Source: Mycobacterium sp. PSTR-4-N (lineage in GTDB: Bacteria > Actinomycetota > Actinomycetes > Mycobacteriales > Mycobacteriaceae). Taken from it: a DNA stretch of 64,000 nucleotides. The position numbers and the translations under genes are program-made. Below the pieces are notes generated by a model. That model was given only the letters and a program-made list of their open reading frames with translations, was not told the DNA's origin and did no database searches. Every line of letters starts with the position of its first letter. Position 1 is the stretch's first letter. Shown one piece after another: positions 36,537 through 46,256 of the stretch. The stretch is taken from NCBI RefSeq assembly GCF_022348085.1, contig NZ_JAKRFN010000007.1:103943-167942 (forward strand), given 5' to 3'.

Positions 36537-37100
36537 CTACATCCCGCCGGGACGGTGGGGGCAGGCGCGCTGCATGTTGGCGCACATCGGACACTTCTCC
36601 ATTGGCATCATCATCATGGAGCCCGTGCAACACCAAAACAGCTGCGTAGGAGTGCCGTTGTCGTAAACCACCGCCATGGGCTGTGGGCCGACTGCATCAA
36701 AGTAGATCGCCCCGCTGGAGGCTTGGCCCTCGCCGAGGGTGGTAGCCGGAAGGCCCTGTGGGCTGGCGATCTGCCACAAGACGGGATAACGCTGCCCGGC
36801 TGCGGTAACCGTGTACAGATTCGGAATGATCGGAGTCACCGTGCCGGTGACGGCTCGAACGGTGGCCGAAGCTTCCCAGACTTGACCGCGGGCAGTGTAT
36901 CCGGGCAAGGCGACCGAAGACTCTCGCAGATCCGAGATGACCCACTCCTGGACGACTGCGCCCCCCGCATCGGTGAGCTGTTGAGGCGAGCCGAACTGAT
37001 GTCCGCACGGCATCGCCGCCACAGCGGGCGGCGCGAGAGTAGCTCCGGCACCGAGAAGAGTCACGCAGGCGAGTACCGCCATGATGACGCGAAAACGCAT
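36537..37100 (-). CDS. MPT63-like (DUF1942) secreted protein with Cys/Met/His-rich tail
   Basis: 187 aa behind GGAAGGACC. Signal peptide (about 1-29, ending AVAAM). The body (GSPQQLTDAGGAVVQEWVIS to DAVGPQPMAVVYDNG) is the beta-sandwich of the mycobacterial MPT63/DUF1942 family, of unknown function. The last 32 residues are unusual: FWCCTGSMMMMPMEKCPMC, then CANM, then CPHRPGGM, giving five or more Cys and many Met. This looks like an added Cu(I)-binding peptide on a secreted carrier. A 19-bp CTAC/GTAG dyad lies 66 bp upstream. 37185-37427 holds nothing else seen. Confidence 0.82.
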   Translation of the reverse strand: MRFRVIMAVLACVTLLGAGATLAPPAVAAMPCGHQFGSPQQLTDAGGAVVQEWVISDLRESSVALPGYTARGQVWEASATVRAVTGTVTPIIPNLYTVTAAGQRYPVLWQIASPQGLPATTLGEGQASSGAIYFDAVGPQPMAVVYDNGTPTQLFWCCTGSMMMMPMEKCPMCANMQRACPHRPGGM

Positions 37101-37165
37101 ATTGGGTGGTCCTTCCGCGCGATGTGAGTAGGCGGTCGCGGGCGCGTACGCAGCATAGCGAACAT

Positions 37166-37184
37166 CTACGGAGCTAGATAGTAG
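37166..37184. promoter_or_regulatory. CTAC-N11-GTAG dyad before the MPT63-like gene
   Basis: CTAC at 37166 and GTAG at 37181-37184 with the standard 19-bp span. Arms outside the four bases are weak. Confidence 0.45.
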
Positions 37185-37427
37185 TCGGTCGCCCCTGCGC
37201 GGTAAGCAACTGCACGCGGAAGCATCGATCAAGGAAGCTCGGAACAGGTGTCGCACGGTCAGTACGGATAATTGAGGGCCGATCAGCAGTGGTCGAGACT
37301 TAGCAAGCGGGTTCTCAGGAAGTGACATGCGCGCACGACCACACCTATCGGTGACAGATGAATCTCGTTCGGGTTGAGATGTGGTGTCAGGCAACCGCTT
37401 CGGGGAAAGCACTGTCATCCTGATTCC

Positions 37428-38207
37428 GTGGCGCCTAGGACAGCGAGGAAGACCGACAGCAGACTGGCTGCTCGGCTTGCCGCGCTGGCCTCGTTGGGCG
37501 CTTCTCTTATCCATTTCGCCGTTGTGCCTGCTCACTGGCAGGAGTGGATGCCGGCGGGCTTGTTCTTCGTTGCGGTCGCGCTCTTCCAATTGATATGGGC
37601 GCGGGCTGTGCTGGCCCGAACGACGATCCCCGTGCTTGCCGCCGGCATCACTCTCAACCTCGGAGCCATTGCTCTTTGGGCCCTGTCCAGGACCGCCGGG
37701 GCACCATTCGGCCCTAATGCGGGGGAAGCCGAAGTGGTGCAGGCCGCGGACCTTTGTGCGCTGCTGCTTCAGGTTTATGTTGTGATGGGCGCTGCCTGGG
37801 TGTGGTACCGCGGCCTGCAAGGAGAGCCGGTACCGGTGTTCGGCAGCGCGATGGTCCTCATGGGCGCAGTCGGTGTCGTGGCGCTGGCGTCCACAGTGGG
37901 AGTTGCTTCAGGTTTGCGGCACGGTGATCACGCTCCAGCAGGCGCAGCCGGTGGTCACCATGGGACGGCCGCCGAGGCTGCAGATGGTGACCACCACGGC
38001 ACTGGCGCCGAGCCGGAGGAGGGTAGTGATCGTGGGACGAGTGCCGAGCATGCCGATGGCCACGATGGCGGTCGTCCAGAGTCGGTCATCTCGCCGCCGG
38101 TGAGCGTGCCTGGCGGCGAGCCGCCGACGGCGGCGCCGGCAGGAGCCCCGGCCCCATCCGCTGCGCCATTGAACGACGCCCATGGCGATCACGATCACGG
38201 CGACTGA
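37428..38207 (+). CDS. Membrane protein with His/Ala-rich cytoplasmic or external tail
   Basis: 259 aa from GTG 37428 (an upstream frame start at 37374 lacks support). Four or five membrane helices (about 15-155), with HFAVVPAHWQEW in the first loop, then a long disordered tail with repeated GDHH and HGT units ending in AHGDHDHGD. Such tails bind Zn, Ni or Cu. The fragment at 12009-12203 is a relic of a close paralogue. Family not recognised beyond the His-rich membrane type. Confidence 0.75.
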   Translation: MAPRTARKTDSRLAARLAALASLGASLIHFAVVPAHWQEWMPAGLFFVAVALFQLIWARAVLARTTIPVLAAGITLNLGAIALWALSRTAGAPFGPNAGEAEVVQAADLCALLLQVYVVMGAAWVWYRGLQGEPVPVFGSAMVLMGAVGVVALASTVGVASGLRHGDHAPAGAAGGHHGTAAEAADGDHHGTGAEPEEGSDRGTSAEHADGHDGGRPESVISPPVSVPGGEPPTAAPAGAPAPSAAPLNDAHGDHDHGD

Positions 38208-38419
38208 AAATCTGATCTCTCGCTGGAGTCGGTTCCTAGACGATTGGTAGGTGCCCAGTCGGTAGGTATCGTGATCGACCGGCACCCAGAGGTCAGCTCG
38301 CCGGAAGGCCGCAACCCGTCACCATCAACGCATGCCGTTCAGCCCATTCGTGAGCCCATAGTGCCTGCGACCTGCCCCGCAGCGCGCATTGCGCGGATCG
38401 AGCCCGCCGCTAACCGGTC

Positions 38420-40543
38420 CTAACGGTTGAGAACCGCGCGTGTGCTGGCCTCAGGGCTCAGGTCGAGGCGGCGCAACAGTTGCGCGTTGAGCGCCACGAC
38501 GATCGTCGACAGTGACATGAGGATGGCGCCGACTGACATCGGTAAGACGAATCCGATCGGTGCGAGCACACCGGCAGCCAGCGGCACTGCGATGAGGTTG
38601 TATCCGGCGCCCCACCAGAGGTTCTGCTTCATTTTTCGGTAGCTGGCTCGCGACAGTTCGATGACCGACAGCACCAAGCGCGGGTCGGAGCTTGCCAGGA
38701 TCACACCGGCAGAGGCGATGGCGACGTCGGTGCCGGCGCCGATCGCGATGCCGACGTCGGCCTGTGCCAACGCGGGGGCATCGTTGACGCCATCGCCGAC
38801 CATCGCGACCTTCTTGCCCTCCTGTTGCAGCGCAGCAACTTTCGACGCCTTGTCTTCCGGGCGTACTCCGGCGAACACCCGATCTATGCCGAGTTCGTGA
38901 CCTACCGCCTGCGCGACCGCTTCGGCGTCACCGGTGATCATGACCACCTCGACGCCGAGCTTGTGCAAGGCATCGACGGCGTCGCGCGACTCGGGGCGGA
39001 TCTCGTCGGCCAGGCGGAGGCCGCCGACCACAGCACCGTCTCGGATGACGTGCAGGATGATCGCGCCCTCGTCGCGCCACGAGGTCGCCGCGTGAACCTC
39101 TTGCGCGCCGATCTCTTCGAGCAGGCGGGGGCCGCCCACGCGGATCTCGTGCCCGTCGACCGTGGCAGTCACGCCGACGGCGGGAGACGACGAGAAGCCT
39201 TTCGCGCGTGGCACAGTCAGTCCCCGCTCGTCGGCGGCTTTCACGATCGCTCGTGCCAGGGGGTGTTCACTGTCGGCTTCGGCGGCGGCCGCGAGGGCGA
39301 GCACGGAGTCGTCGTCGAGGTCGCCGCGGACCTCGATCGCGGTCACGGTTGGTTCGCCCTTTGTCAGGGTGCCGGTTTTGTCGAAGAGAACGGCGTCGAC
39401 GGTGCGCATGCCTTCTAGGGCCAGGCGATCCTTGATCAGCACGCCTCCCCGCGCAGCGCGTTCGGTGGCGATCGAGACGACAAGTGGTATCGCTAATCCC
39501 AACGCATGGGGGCAGGCGATGACGAGCACGGTAATGGCTCTTATGACCGAGGCGTCGGGGTCTCCGACAATCGACCACGCCACGGCTGTGATGGCAGCAG
39601 TCCCCAGGGCAAACCAGAACAGCCACCCGGCCGCCCGGTCGGCGAGGCGCTGGGCTCGCGAGGACGAGTTCTGCGCTTCGGTAACCAGGCGCTGGATTCC
39701 CGCCAGGGCGGTGTCGTCACCGGTGGCGGTGATTTCGACCCGAAGCCCGGAATCGGTGGCGACAGTTCCAGCCGTCACCGCATCTCCGACGCCGCGGGCC
39801 ACCGGCCGCGATTCACCGGTCACCATCGACTCGTCCATGTCCGCTCGCCCCTCGACGATTCTGCCGTCGGCGGGGATGCTGCCGCCGGGTCGGACGACTA
39901 CCAGATCACCGACTTTTAGGTCGGCGGGCGACACGGTGATGATTCGTTCGCCGTCGACCTTTTCGGCCTCGTCGGGAAGCAGGGCCGCCAGGGAGTCCAG
40001 TGCGGAGGTGGTCTGAGCCAAGGAGCGCATTTCGACCCAGTGTCCGAGCAGCATGATGACGATCAGCAGCGCCAGTTCCCACCAGAACTCCAGTTCGTGG
40101 TGGAGCAGGCCCAGGCTCGCGCCCCAGGAGGCGAAGAATGCGACGGTGATGGCCAGCCCGATGAGCAGCATCATTCCCGGTTTTCGGGAACGGATTTCGC
40201 TGACGGCGCCGGTAAGGAAGGGACGTCCCCCGACGACATACATGACCGTGCCCAACAGTGGCGCGATCCAGCGGCCACCGGGGACGTCGGGTACTTCGTA
40301 GCCGAGCAGCATCGCGAACATGGTCGAGAACGCGATGACCGGGACGGCAATGATCAGGTTGATCCAGAAGAGCTTCCGGAACTGAGCCACATGATCGGCG
40401 CCGTGCCCGGCATGACCCCCATGGCCGGCATGGTCGTCGTGGTGGGGGCCGGAGTCGTGAACGGCGTGCTCGCCATGGCCCTCATGGTCGGCGTGAACGC
40501 CGGTGTGGGATGTCGCTAATGCGTGCTCGTCGTGGCTGGTCAT
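38420..40543 (-). CDS. copB: P1B-3-type copper/silver ATPase (CopB-like)
   Basis: 707 aa behind AAGGAG. The N-terminus of about 50 residues is His-rich (HHDDHAGHGGHAGHGADH) in place of an HMA domain. The intramembrane motif is CPH (IACPHALG), which defines P1B-3 pumps, as opposed to CPC in CopA. DKTGT and GDGVNDAP are intact. Last gene of the second copper operon (copZ, secreted protein, copA, YHS-like, csoR, copB). It exports Cu(I) or Cu(II), or Ag(I). Confidence 0.94.
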   Translation of the reverse strand: MTSHDEHALATSHTGVHADHEGHGEHAVHDSGPHHDDHAGHGGHAGHGADHVAQFRKLFWINLIIAVPVIAFSTMFAMLLGYEVPDVPGGRWIAPLLGTVMYVVGGRPFLTGAVSEIRSRKPGMMLLIGLAITVAFFASWGASLGLLHHELEFWWELALLIVIMLLGHWVEMRSLAQTTSALDSLAALLPDEAEKVDGERIITVSPADLKVGDLVVVRPGGSIPADGRIVEGRADMDESMVTGESRPVARGVGDAVTAGTVATDSGLRVEITATGDDTALAGIQRLVTEAQNSSSRAQRLADRAAGWLFWFALGTAAITAVAWSIVGDPDASVIRAITVLVIACPHALGLAIPLVVSIATERAARGGVLIKDRLALEGMRTVDAVLFDKTGTLTKGEPTVTAIEVRGDLDDDSVLALAAAAEADSEHPLARAIVKAADERGLTVPRAKGFSSSPAVGVTATVDGHEIRVGGPRLLEEIGAQEVHAATSWRDEGAIILHVIRDGAVVGGLRLADEIRPESRDAVDALHKLGVEVVMITGDAEAVAQAVGHELGIDRVFAGVRPEDKASKVAALQQEGKKVAMVGDGVNDAPALAQADVGIAIGAGTDVAIASAGVILASSDPRLVLSVIELSRASYRKMKQNLWWGAGYNLIAVPLAAGVLAPIGFVLPMSVGAILMSLSTIVVALNAQLLRRLDLSPEASTRAVLNR

Positions 40544-40627
40544 GTTGTGCTCTCCTTGAGGAGTCTCACGTGTTCGTTCGCGCGGGTGCGTAGGAGCGAG
40601 GCGGCGTCAGTGCACCGCCGTTGCGGG

Positions 40628-40957
40628 TCATGACCGCACGAGGCGGGCGATGGCATCGGAGGCTTCGGTGAGTTTGGCATCGGCAGCGGGTCCCCCGGCG
40701 GCAGCAGCGTCTCGAACGCAGTGTCGGAGATGGTCGTCGAGCAGTGCCAGCGCGACGCTTTGCAGGGCCTTGGTCAGGGCGTCAGCTTGGGTGAGGATGT
40801 CGATGCAATAGCGTTCCCCCTCGATCATCCGACTGATGCCGCGGGCTTGGCCCTCAATACGTTTCAAGCGTTTGAGGTACTTGTCCTTATCGGTGATGTA
40901 GCCGTGGTGGACTGAACCCGATGCCGGGCAGTGGTCAGCGTCGTCGACGTGAGTCAT
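40628..40957 (-). CDS. csoR: Copper-sensing repressor CsoR, second copy
   Basis: 109 aa behind AAGGAG. Copper ligands Cys51, His76 and Cys80 have correct spacing. The N-terminal extension of about 20 residues adds HVDDADHCPASGSVHHG, with extra Cys and His. Unlike the first csoR it is internal to its operon, between the YHS-like gene and copB, and has no dyad directly upstream. Its likely target is the pair of dyads at 44833-44879. Confidence 0.93.
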   Translation of the reverse strand: MTHVDDADHCPASGSVHHGYITDKDKYLKRLKRIEGQARGISRMIEGERYCIDILTQADALTKALQSVALALLDDHLRHCVRDAAAAGGPAADAKLTEASDAIARLVRS

Positions 40958-41006
40958 GGCAACTCCTTCGGTCTGTGGGTTGGGAGGCCGGGGTTCGGCA
41001 GGTCAG

Positions 41007-41282
41007 TCACGCCGCGCTGGCGTACTTGTCGGGGTCTCGGTCGAAGCGCGGTCCACATCCTTTGCAGCAGAACCAATACCGTCGGCCTCGGTAGTCGCGG
41101 AATAGGCCCGCGGCTTCGGCGGCCGCCTTGTTCACCGGCGTGCCGGGCATGACCGGGCATGTTGTCTCGTCCGTTACGGGGTCGAGGAGGTTCGTGGTCC
41201 CCGGATTGATGACCGTCGTGTCGAGGTCTTGTGTTGAGCCGCTGCAGCAGCAGCTCGACGTCAGGTTCTTGTTGTCGGACAT
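41007..41282 (-). CDS. YHS/TRASH-like metal-binding protein
   Basis: 91 aa behind AAGGAG. An N-terminal CCCSG cluster is followed by a YHS-type domain: TCPVMPGTPVNKAAAEAAG and YRGRRYWFCCKGCGPRFDRDPDKY. The Cys of CPVM and the FCCKGC motif form a likely Cu(I) site. YHS domains are common in copper operons as chaperones or fused to CopA. Here it is a free protein directly after copA. Confidence 0.88.
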   Translation of the reverse strand: MSDNKNLTSSCCCSGSTQDLDTTVINPGTTNLLDPVTDETTCPVMPGTPVNKAAAEAAGLFRDYRGRRYWFCCKGCGPRFDRDPDKYASAA

Positions 41283-41307
41283 GAGTTCTCCTTGATGCAG
41301 AAGGGGT

Positions 41308-43581
41308 TCAGTGGGTAGGGGCAGAGGATGTGGATGTGGATTTGAAGCCGCGCAGTCGCAGGCTGTTGCCCATGACGAAGACGCTGGAGAACGCCATGGC
41401 CGCGCCGGCGAGCATGGGGTTGAGCATGCCCAGTGCAGCAACCGGTATGGCGGCAACGTTGTAGGCGAACGCCCAGAACAGGTTCGTCTTGATCGTCGAT
41501 AGTGTCCTGCGGGACAGCCGGATCGCGTCGACGGCGCTGCGCAGGTCGCCGCGTACCAGGGTGATGTCGGAGGCTTCGATCGCGACATCTGTTCCGGTAC
41601 CCATAGCCAGGCCGAGGTCGGCTTGGGCGAGGGCAGGCGCATCGTTGACGCCATCGCCGACCATCGCCACGGTCTTGCCCTCGGATTGCAGCCGGAGAAT
41701 AACGTCGACTTTGTCTTTCGGCATCACCTCGGCGATCACAGTGTCGATGCCGACCTCGGCGGCGATCTGGCGGGCGACGGCTTCGTTGTCCCCAGTGAGC
41801 AGCACCGGCGTCAAGCCCATCTGGCGCATCTGTGAGATTGCCTGCGCACTGGTGGGTTCAACGGTATCCGCGACGACGAGTACGCCGCGAGCCTCACCGT
41901 CCCAGCCGACGGCGACCACCGTCTTGCCCCGCGCTTCGGCCGCTTCTTTCGCCTGCGCCAACTCTGGGCTGAGGTGTTGGGACCAGTCGGCGAGCAGTGA
42001 TTCGCGCCCCACGACCACGGCGTGGCCGTCCACGATGCCCTGCACACCCTTGCCTTCGACATTGGCGAAATCCTCAGGGGTGGGCAGCGTCCCGAGTTCT
42101 TCGGTCGCAGCGACGGCGATTGCTTGGGCGATCGGGTGCTCTGAGGCGTTCTCCAACGCCCCTGCCAGCCGGAGCAGGTTCCCGCGGTCGGTTCCCGGGG
42201 CGGTGATGACGTCGACCAGGGTCATCTTGCCGGTGGTGACGGTGCCGGTCTTGTCCAGCACCACGGTGTCGACCTTGCGGGTGGACTCCAGCACCTCCGG
42301 GCCCTTGATCAGAACGCCCATTTGCGCGCCGCGACCGGTGCCCACCAGCAGTGCCGTCGGTGTGGCCAAGCCGAGCGCGCAGGGGCAGGCGATTACCAGC
42401 ACGGCAACGGCGGCGGTGAAGGCGGCCGCGACCGGGAAGCCCGCGCCCAACCACGCTCCGAGTGTGATCACCGCGATCGCGAGGACGATCGGCACGAAGA
42501 CACCGGAGATGCGATCGGCTAGCCGCTGGACCTGGGCTTTGCCGGTCTGGGCGTTCTCCACCAGCTGGGCCATCTGCGCCAACTGGGTGTCGGAACCGAT
42601 GCGGGTGGCGCGTACCACCAGTCGCCCACCGGCGTTGACGGTTGCACCGACCACGGTGTCACCTGGGCCGACCTCCACGGGGACCGATTCGCCGGTCAGC
42701 ATCGAGACATCGACCGCCGATGTCCCCGATACCACCACCCCGTCGGTGGCGATCTTCTCTCCCGGTCGCACGACGAACTCGTCGCCCACTATCAGGTCCT
42801 CGACGGCGATCTTCGTTTCCGCGCCGTCGCGCAGCACGGATACCTCCTTGGCGCCCATCTCTAGGAGGGCGCGCAGCGCCGCACCGGCCTGCCGTTTGGA
42901 CCGCTTCTCGAAATAGCGCCCCGCAAGGATGAATGTTGTGACGCCAGCGGCGACTTCGAGGTAGATGTTGGCGGCGCCGTGAGACGGTGCGAGTGTCAGT
43001 TCGAACGGATGCTTCATTCCCGGGGTGCCGGCGGTCCCGAAGAACAGCGCGTACAGCGACCACAGGAAGGCCGACAAGGTGCCCAGGGAGATGAGCGTGT
43101 CCATCGTCGCCGTAGCGTGCCGCAGGTTGGCCCAGGCAGCGCGGTGAAACGGCCAGGCCGCCCAGACGATCACCGGCGCAGCCAACACCAGCGACGCCCA
43201 CTGCCAGTAGGTGAATTGCAGCGTGGGGATCATCGCCATCGCGATGACCGGCACCGATAGCAGCACCGAACCGGTCAGCCGGTGGCGCAGGGACACCATG
43301 TCGGGGTCGTCGGTCTCGCCTGTCTCTCCGGGCGGGGCGGGCTTCTCCGGTGTGGGTAGCGCGGCGCTGTAGCCGGCATTTTCCACCTCGGCGAGCAGCT
43401 GCGCGGGATCGTATCCGTCGGGCACCGTGACGGTGGCCTTCTCGGTCGCGTAGTTGACTGTTGCCGCGACGCCATCGATCTTGTTGAGCGTGCGTTCGAT
43501 GCGGTTGGCGCAGGAGGCGCAGGTCATTCCTCCGATGCGGAGCTCAATGCTCGGGCCGGACACGGGCGTCGACGTCGTCAT
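41308..43581 (-). CDS. copA: Cu(I)-exporting P1B-type ATPase (CopA), second copy
   Basis: 757 aa. N-terminal HMA with GMTCASC, intramembrane CPC (IACPCALG), [13 protein letters not shown]. Close in sequence to the pump at 4294-6642 but with distinct HMA linker and loops, so the two are diverged paralogues. It lies between the secreted His-rich protein and the YHS-like protein. Export of cytosolic Cu(I). Confidence 0.95.
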   Translation of the reverse strand: MTTSTPVSGPSIELRIGGMTCASCANRIERTLNKIDGVAATVNYATEKATVTVPDGYDPAQLLAEVENAGYSAALPTPEKPAPPGETGETDDPDMVSLRHRLTGSVLLSVPVIAMAMIPTLQFTYWQWASLVLAAPVIVWAAWPFHRAAWANLRHATATMDTLISLGTLSAFLWSLYALFFGTAGTPGMKHPFELTLAPSHGAANIYLEVAAGVTTFILAGRYFEKRSKRQAGAALRALLEMGAKEVSVLRDGAETKIAVEDLIVGDEFVVRPGEKIATDGVVVSGTSAVDVSMLTGESVPVEVGPGDTVVGATVNAGGRLVVRATRIGSDTQLAQMAQLVENAQTGKAQVQRLADRISGVFVPIVLAIAVITLGAWLGAGFPVAAAFTAAVAVLVIACPCALGLATPTALLVGTGRGAQMGVLIKGPEVLESTRKVDTVVLDKTGTVTTGKMTLVDVITAPGTDRGNLLRLAGALENASEHPIAQAIAVAATEELGTLPTPEDFANVEGKGVQGIVDGHAVVVGRESLLADWSQHLSPELAQAKEAAEARGKTVVAVGWDGEARGVLVVADTVEPTSAQAISQMRQMGLTPVLLTGDNEAVARQIAAEVGIDTVIAEVMPKDKVDVILRLQSEGKTVAMVGDGVNDAPALAQADLGLAMGTGTDVAIEASDITLVRGDLRSAVDAIRLSRRTLSTIKTNLFWAFAYNVAAIPVAALGMLNPMLAGAAMAFSSVFVMGNSLRLRGFKSTSTSSAPTH

Positions 43582-43622
43582 GTGTGCCAGTGCCTTTCAG
43601 TTTTCTAGGTGGACGGAGGTCG

Positions 43623-44594
43623 TCAGTGCCCGCCGGCATGGCCGGCGTCGCGCGACGGTTCTGGCGCGGGCTGATTGGTGGCGCCGCGTGCGGCGTCGAC
43701 GACGAACGTGGCGGTGTGCACGGTGTCGTCGACCTTGAAGTCGAGGTAGAGCAGGTAGCGACCGGCGGTGGGTGCGGTCGCTGCGAACGTCACCGCAGGC
43801 CCGCCAGTGCGGTCCCCCACCGGTTCAGCGCCCTCAGGGTGCACGTGCAGATACGCCATGTCACCTTCACGCAGCGCGACGAGGTGCCCGTATGCCCCCA
43901 GGTAGGGCTGCAATGTCGTCACCGGCTCGCCGTCACGGATGATTCTCGCTGTGAGCTGCTTCGAGACGCCGGCGGTGAGCGCACCGTCGAGTTCCACGGT
44001 GTAACCGGCAATTTCATCCACGGTGCGTGTGGTCATCGGGGGCGACGGGGCCAACTCGCCGGCCAGGTCGACCGTGCGGGTAAGCGTGAGTTTGGTGCTG
44101 CTGGCCTGGGCGGGCTGAAAGTCCGCGAACACCCGGTAGGCCCCGGCGGCCTTCCACATCCAGGGCGTCGACCATATGCCGGTTGCCCGATCCAGGACCG
44201 GGTGGACGTGCGCGAAATGCTGACCATCAGAACGGACGACGATGAGATGCAGCTGCTTGTCGTGCACAGTCGCGTAGTCCAGCAGCGGCGTGCCGCTGGG
44301 ACCAGCAATGGTGAAGCTCAACCTGCCACGATCGTTGGGTGCTCCGGGTCCCCGTACCGCGCTGAGCGTGTATCCGTCTTGGGCGAGTGACAACCCCGGC
44401 GGATCAGCGGACAGAGGTGATACCGGCAACGCCTGCTCGGTCGGCGCGCTGTGATCAGCCGCGGGCTCAGCGCCAACGTGCTGAGTGGCCGTCACCGCGG
44501 TGTCGGGGACGACCGCCGCGGCGGTGACGTACGCAGCCGTGAACGCCACCGCCAGTCCGGCACCGAAAGCGGCCAACCGTCCTGCAGCGTTCAT
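43623..44594 (-). CDS. Exported protein with two metal-site-like beta domains
   Basis: 323 aa; its ATG overlaps the CopZ stop. One N-terminal membrane anchor or signal (about 6-30). Two related beta domains follow: the first with LHLIVVRSDGQHFAHVHP (about 127-144), the second with GHLVALREGDMAYLHVHPEG. The HxHP and His-Met groupings suggest copper binding outside the membrane. The C-terminus ends RDAGHAGGH. Proteins of this type regularly follow copZ in mycobacterial copper operons. Function unproven. Confidence 0.8.
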   Translation of the reverse strand: MNAAGRLAAFGAGLAVAFTAAYVTAAAVVPDTAVTATQHVGAEPAADHSAPTEQALPVSPLSADPPGLSLAQDGYTLSAVRGPGAPNDRGRLSFTIAGPSGTPLLDYATVHDKQLHLIVVRSDGQHFAHVHPVLDRATGIWSTPWMWKAAGAYRVFADFQPAQASSTKLTLTRTVDLAGELAPSPPMTTRTVDEIAGYTVELDGALTAGVSKQLTARIIRDGEPVTTLQPYLGAYGHLVALREGDMAYLHVHPEGAEPVGDRTGGPAVTFAATAPTAGRYLLYLDFKVDDTVHTATFVVDAARGATNQPAPEPSRDAGHAGGH

Positions 44595-44803
44595 ACGACC
44601 CGCACCGCCGAATAGCCGGCCTCGTCGACCGCACGCAAGATCTGGGCGTCATCGACGGGACCGCTGGAGGTCACGATCAGAGTGCCCGCCGTGGCGCTGA
44701 CCTCGACGTCTTGAACACCGGCGACCCCGCTGACTTCTTCCCGCACTGACAGCTCGCAGTGCCCGCAGGTCATTCCTGTGACGGCGTACGTGACCGTGTT
44801 CAT
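44591..44803 (-). CDS. copZ: Copper chaperone, HMA domain (CopZ), second copy
   Basis: 70 aa. Single HMA domain with MTCGHC near residues 11-16. First gene of the second copper operon, starting 30 bp after the proximal CsoR-type dyad. It delivers Cu(I) to CopA at 41308. The longer open frame to 45148 runs through the operators and is rejected. Confidence 0.92.
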   Translation of the reverse strand: MNTVTYAVTGMTCGHCELSVREEVSGVAGVQDVEVSATAGTLIVTSSGPVDDAQILRAVDEAGYSAVRVV

Positions 44804-44832
44804 GACCGAACTCCCATCTTCGCTCTCGGTAG

Positions 44833-44847
44833 TACCCCTACCGGGTA
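44833..44847. promoter_or_regulatory. CsoR operator, second copper operon, proximal
   Basis: TACCCCTACCGGGTA, of the TACCC/GGGTA type, 30 bp upstream of copZ. Confidence 0.75.
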
Positions 44848-44862
44848 TGCGTACATCAAGGT

Positions 44863-44879
44863 ATACCCCCAGAGGGTAT
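44863..44879. promoter_or_regulatory. CsoR operator, second copper operon, distal
   Basis: ATACCCCCAGAGGGTAT. Together with the proximal dyad it lies between the minus-strand copper operon and the plus-strand hydrolase pseudogene, so it may once have controlled both directions. Confidence 0.75.
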
Positions 44880-44959
44880 GTTGCAAGGGTGGGTTTTTCG
44901 GGCTCTTGCTGATGCCGCGTCGACGCAGGCCGAGGCATTCCCGACGAAGGGAGAGACGA

Positions 44960-45926
44960 ATGGTGATGCGAACGTTGCACGTCGGGGATGACGGCTGGCC
45001 GCTCATGGGCGAGGTCATCGGCCGCGGCGAGCTGATCATCATGCTGCACGGCGGTGGGCCCGATCACTACAGCATGCGGCCGCTTGCCACCCGCCTTGCT
45101 GGCCGGTATCGCGTTGCGCTGCCCGATATTCGAGGATATGGAGCGCATCGCGATGCCCCGATCCGACGTTGCACCTCTGGGATCAGTACGTCACCGACAC
45201 TGTCGCGATCATGCACGCGCTCGACGCCACGTCCACCCACCTTGTCGGCGCCGGCCTCGGCGGCACGATCGCTCCTTACGGACATGCCTCCAACACCCCC
45301 GGATCGCCCGGTCCGCGGTCATCATCAGTGCTGAAGCCATCGAGGACGACGACGACAAGGCCGCAGACGCAAAGCTGATGGACCGCTTCGCCGACCGCGC
45401 CCGCGCCCGCGGTCTACAGGCCGCCTGGGAGCTGTGTGTTCCTCACCTGCAGCCGCTTATTGCCAACCTCGTCACCAAGGCCATTCCGCGCGCTGACGCC
45501 CAAAGCGCCGCTGCCGCAGCGGCAATCGGTCACGATCGGGCCTTCGCCACAGCCGAGGAACTCCGGCGCATCAACACCCCGACGCTCATCATCGCCGGCG
45601 ATGACCCACGTCACCCCGCGCAACTCGCGTGCACCCTCGTCGACGTCCGTCCGCAGGGAGTACTCGCCGAGGCCACAATGTCCGACCTGCTCGTCAACGC
45701 TGACGACATCGCGCACGCCTTCGGCCCGACAATCGAACAGTTCCTCGCCACCACGTCGGACCCCGGATACTTAAGGCGATCGACAACAGCGCCGCAGCTC
45801 CAGCCGTCAGCTGTAGCAGGCTTTCCCACTATCGGCCTTGATGGGGCGGCGCCCGCCGGCGATTTTGGCTCAACGTGCACAGGGCGATGCACGTGGCGAT
45901 CGACCGCGTGGTTGAACTCTCGATGA
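44960..45926 (+). pseudogene. Alpha/beta-hydrolase gene broken by two frameshifts
   Basis: It starts at ATG 44960 behind GAAGGGAG. The first frame gives LIIMLHGGGPDHYSMRPLAT and VALPDIRGYGAHRDAP, with the oxyanion HGGG. A base is missing in the CCCC run near 45155, after which DPTLHLWDQYVTDTVAIMHA continues in a second frame. Another base is missing near 45280, after which LRTCLQHPRIARSAVII continues in a third. The nucleophile elbow reads GAGLGG, not GxSxG, so the enzyme was probably inactive before the frameshifts. The end is uncertain after about 45770. Confidence 0.75.
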
Positions 45927-46008
45927 GCCACCGGAACTTCTCTTGTGCCGTCACAAGCGATGGGCCTTCCCAGTCGACGAGGTACCCGCCGCGGATACAA
46001 CCGCAAAG

Positions 46009-46023
46009 TACCCCTCGGGGGTA
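46009..46023. promoter_or_regulatory. Isolated CsoR-type dyad
   Basis: TACCCC, TCG, GGGGTA: perfect 6-bp arms. It lies 234 bp upstream of the L,D-transpeptidase start and after the hydrolase pseudogene. It is the only such dyad in the window not next to a metal or sulfur operon. Confidence 0.6.
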
Positions 46024-46095
46024 TCCCCGCACAATGTGCGACCCATCGGATGTCCTCGCAAACCCGAGACGCCAGCCCTTAGTGCCAGCTTTATC

Positions 46096-46105
46096 GAATC
46101 TTCAT
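46096..46105 (+). promoter_or_regulatory. Candidate two-component half-site GAATCTTCAT
   Basis: Identical to 1981-1990 and to the reverse strand of 56023-56032. It lies about 150 bp before the L,D-transpeptidase. Confidence 0.35.
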
Positions 46106-46256
46106 CGAAGGACTAAGAAAGCCAAACGACTCACGAGCACACTCAAAGGCATACCCGTGAACGGTGAACCGTCGCCCGCGACCGGCCCTCGCGGCGCACC
46201 AGGCGGTGCCCCGCCCGTTAGCCGATGACGACAACCCGATACGGAGAGCCCCATTC

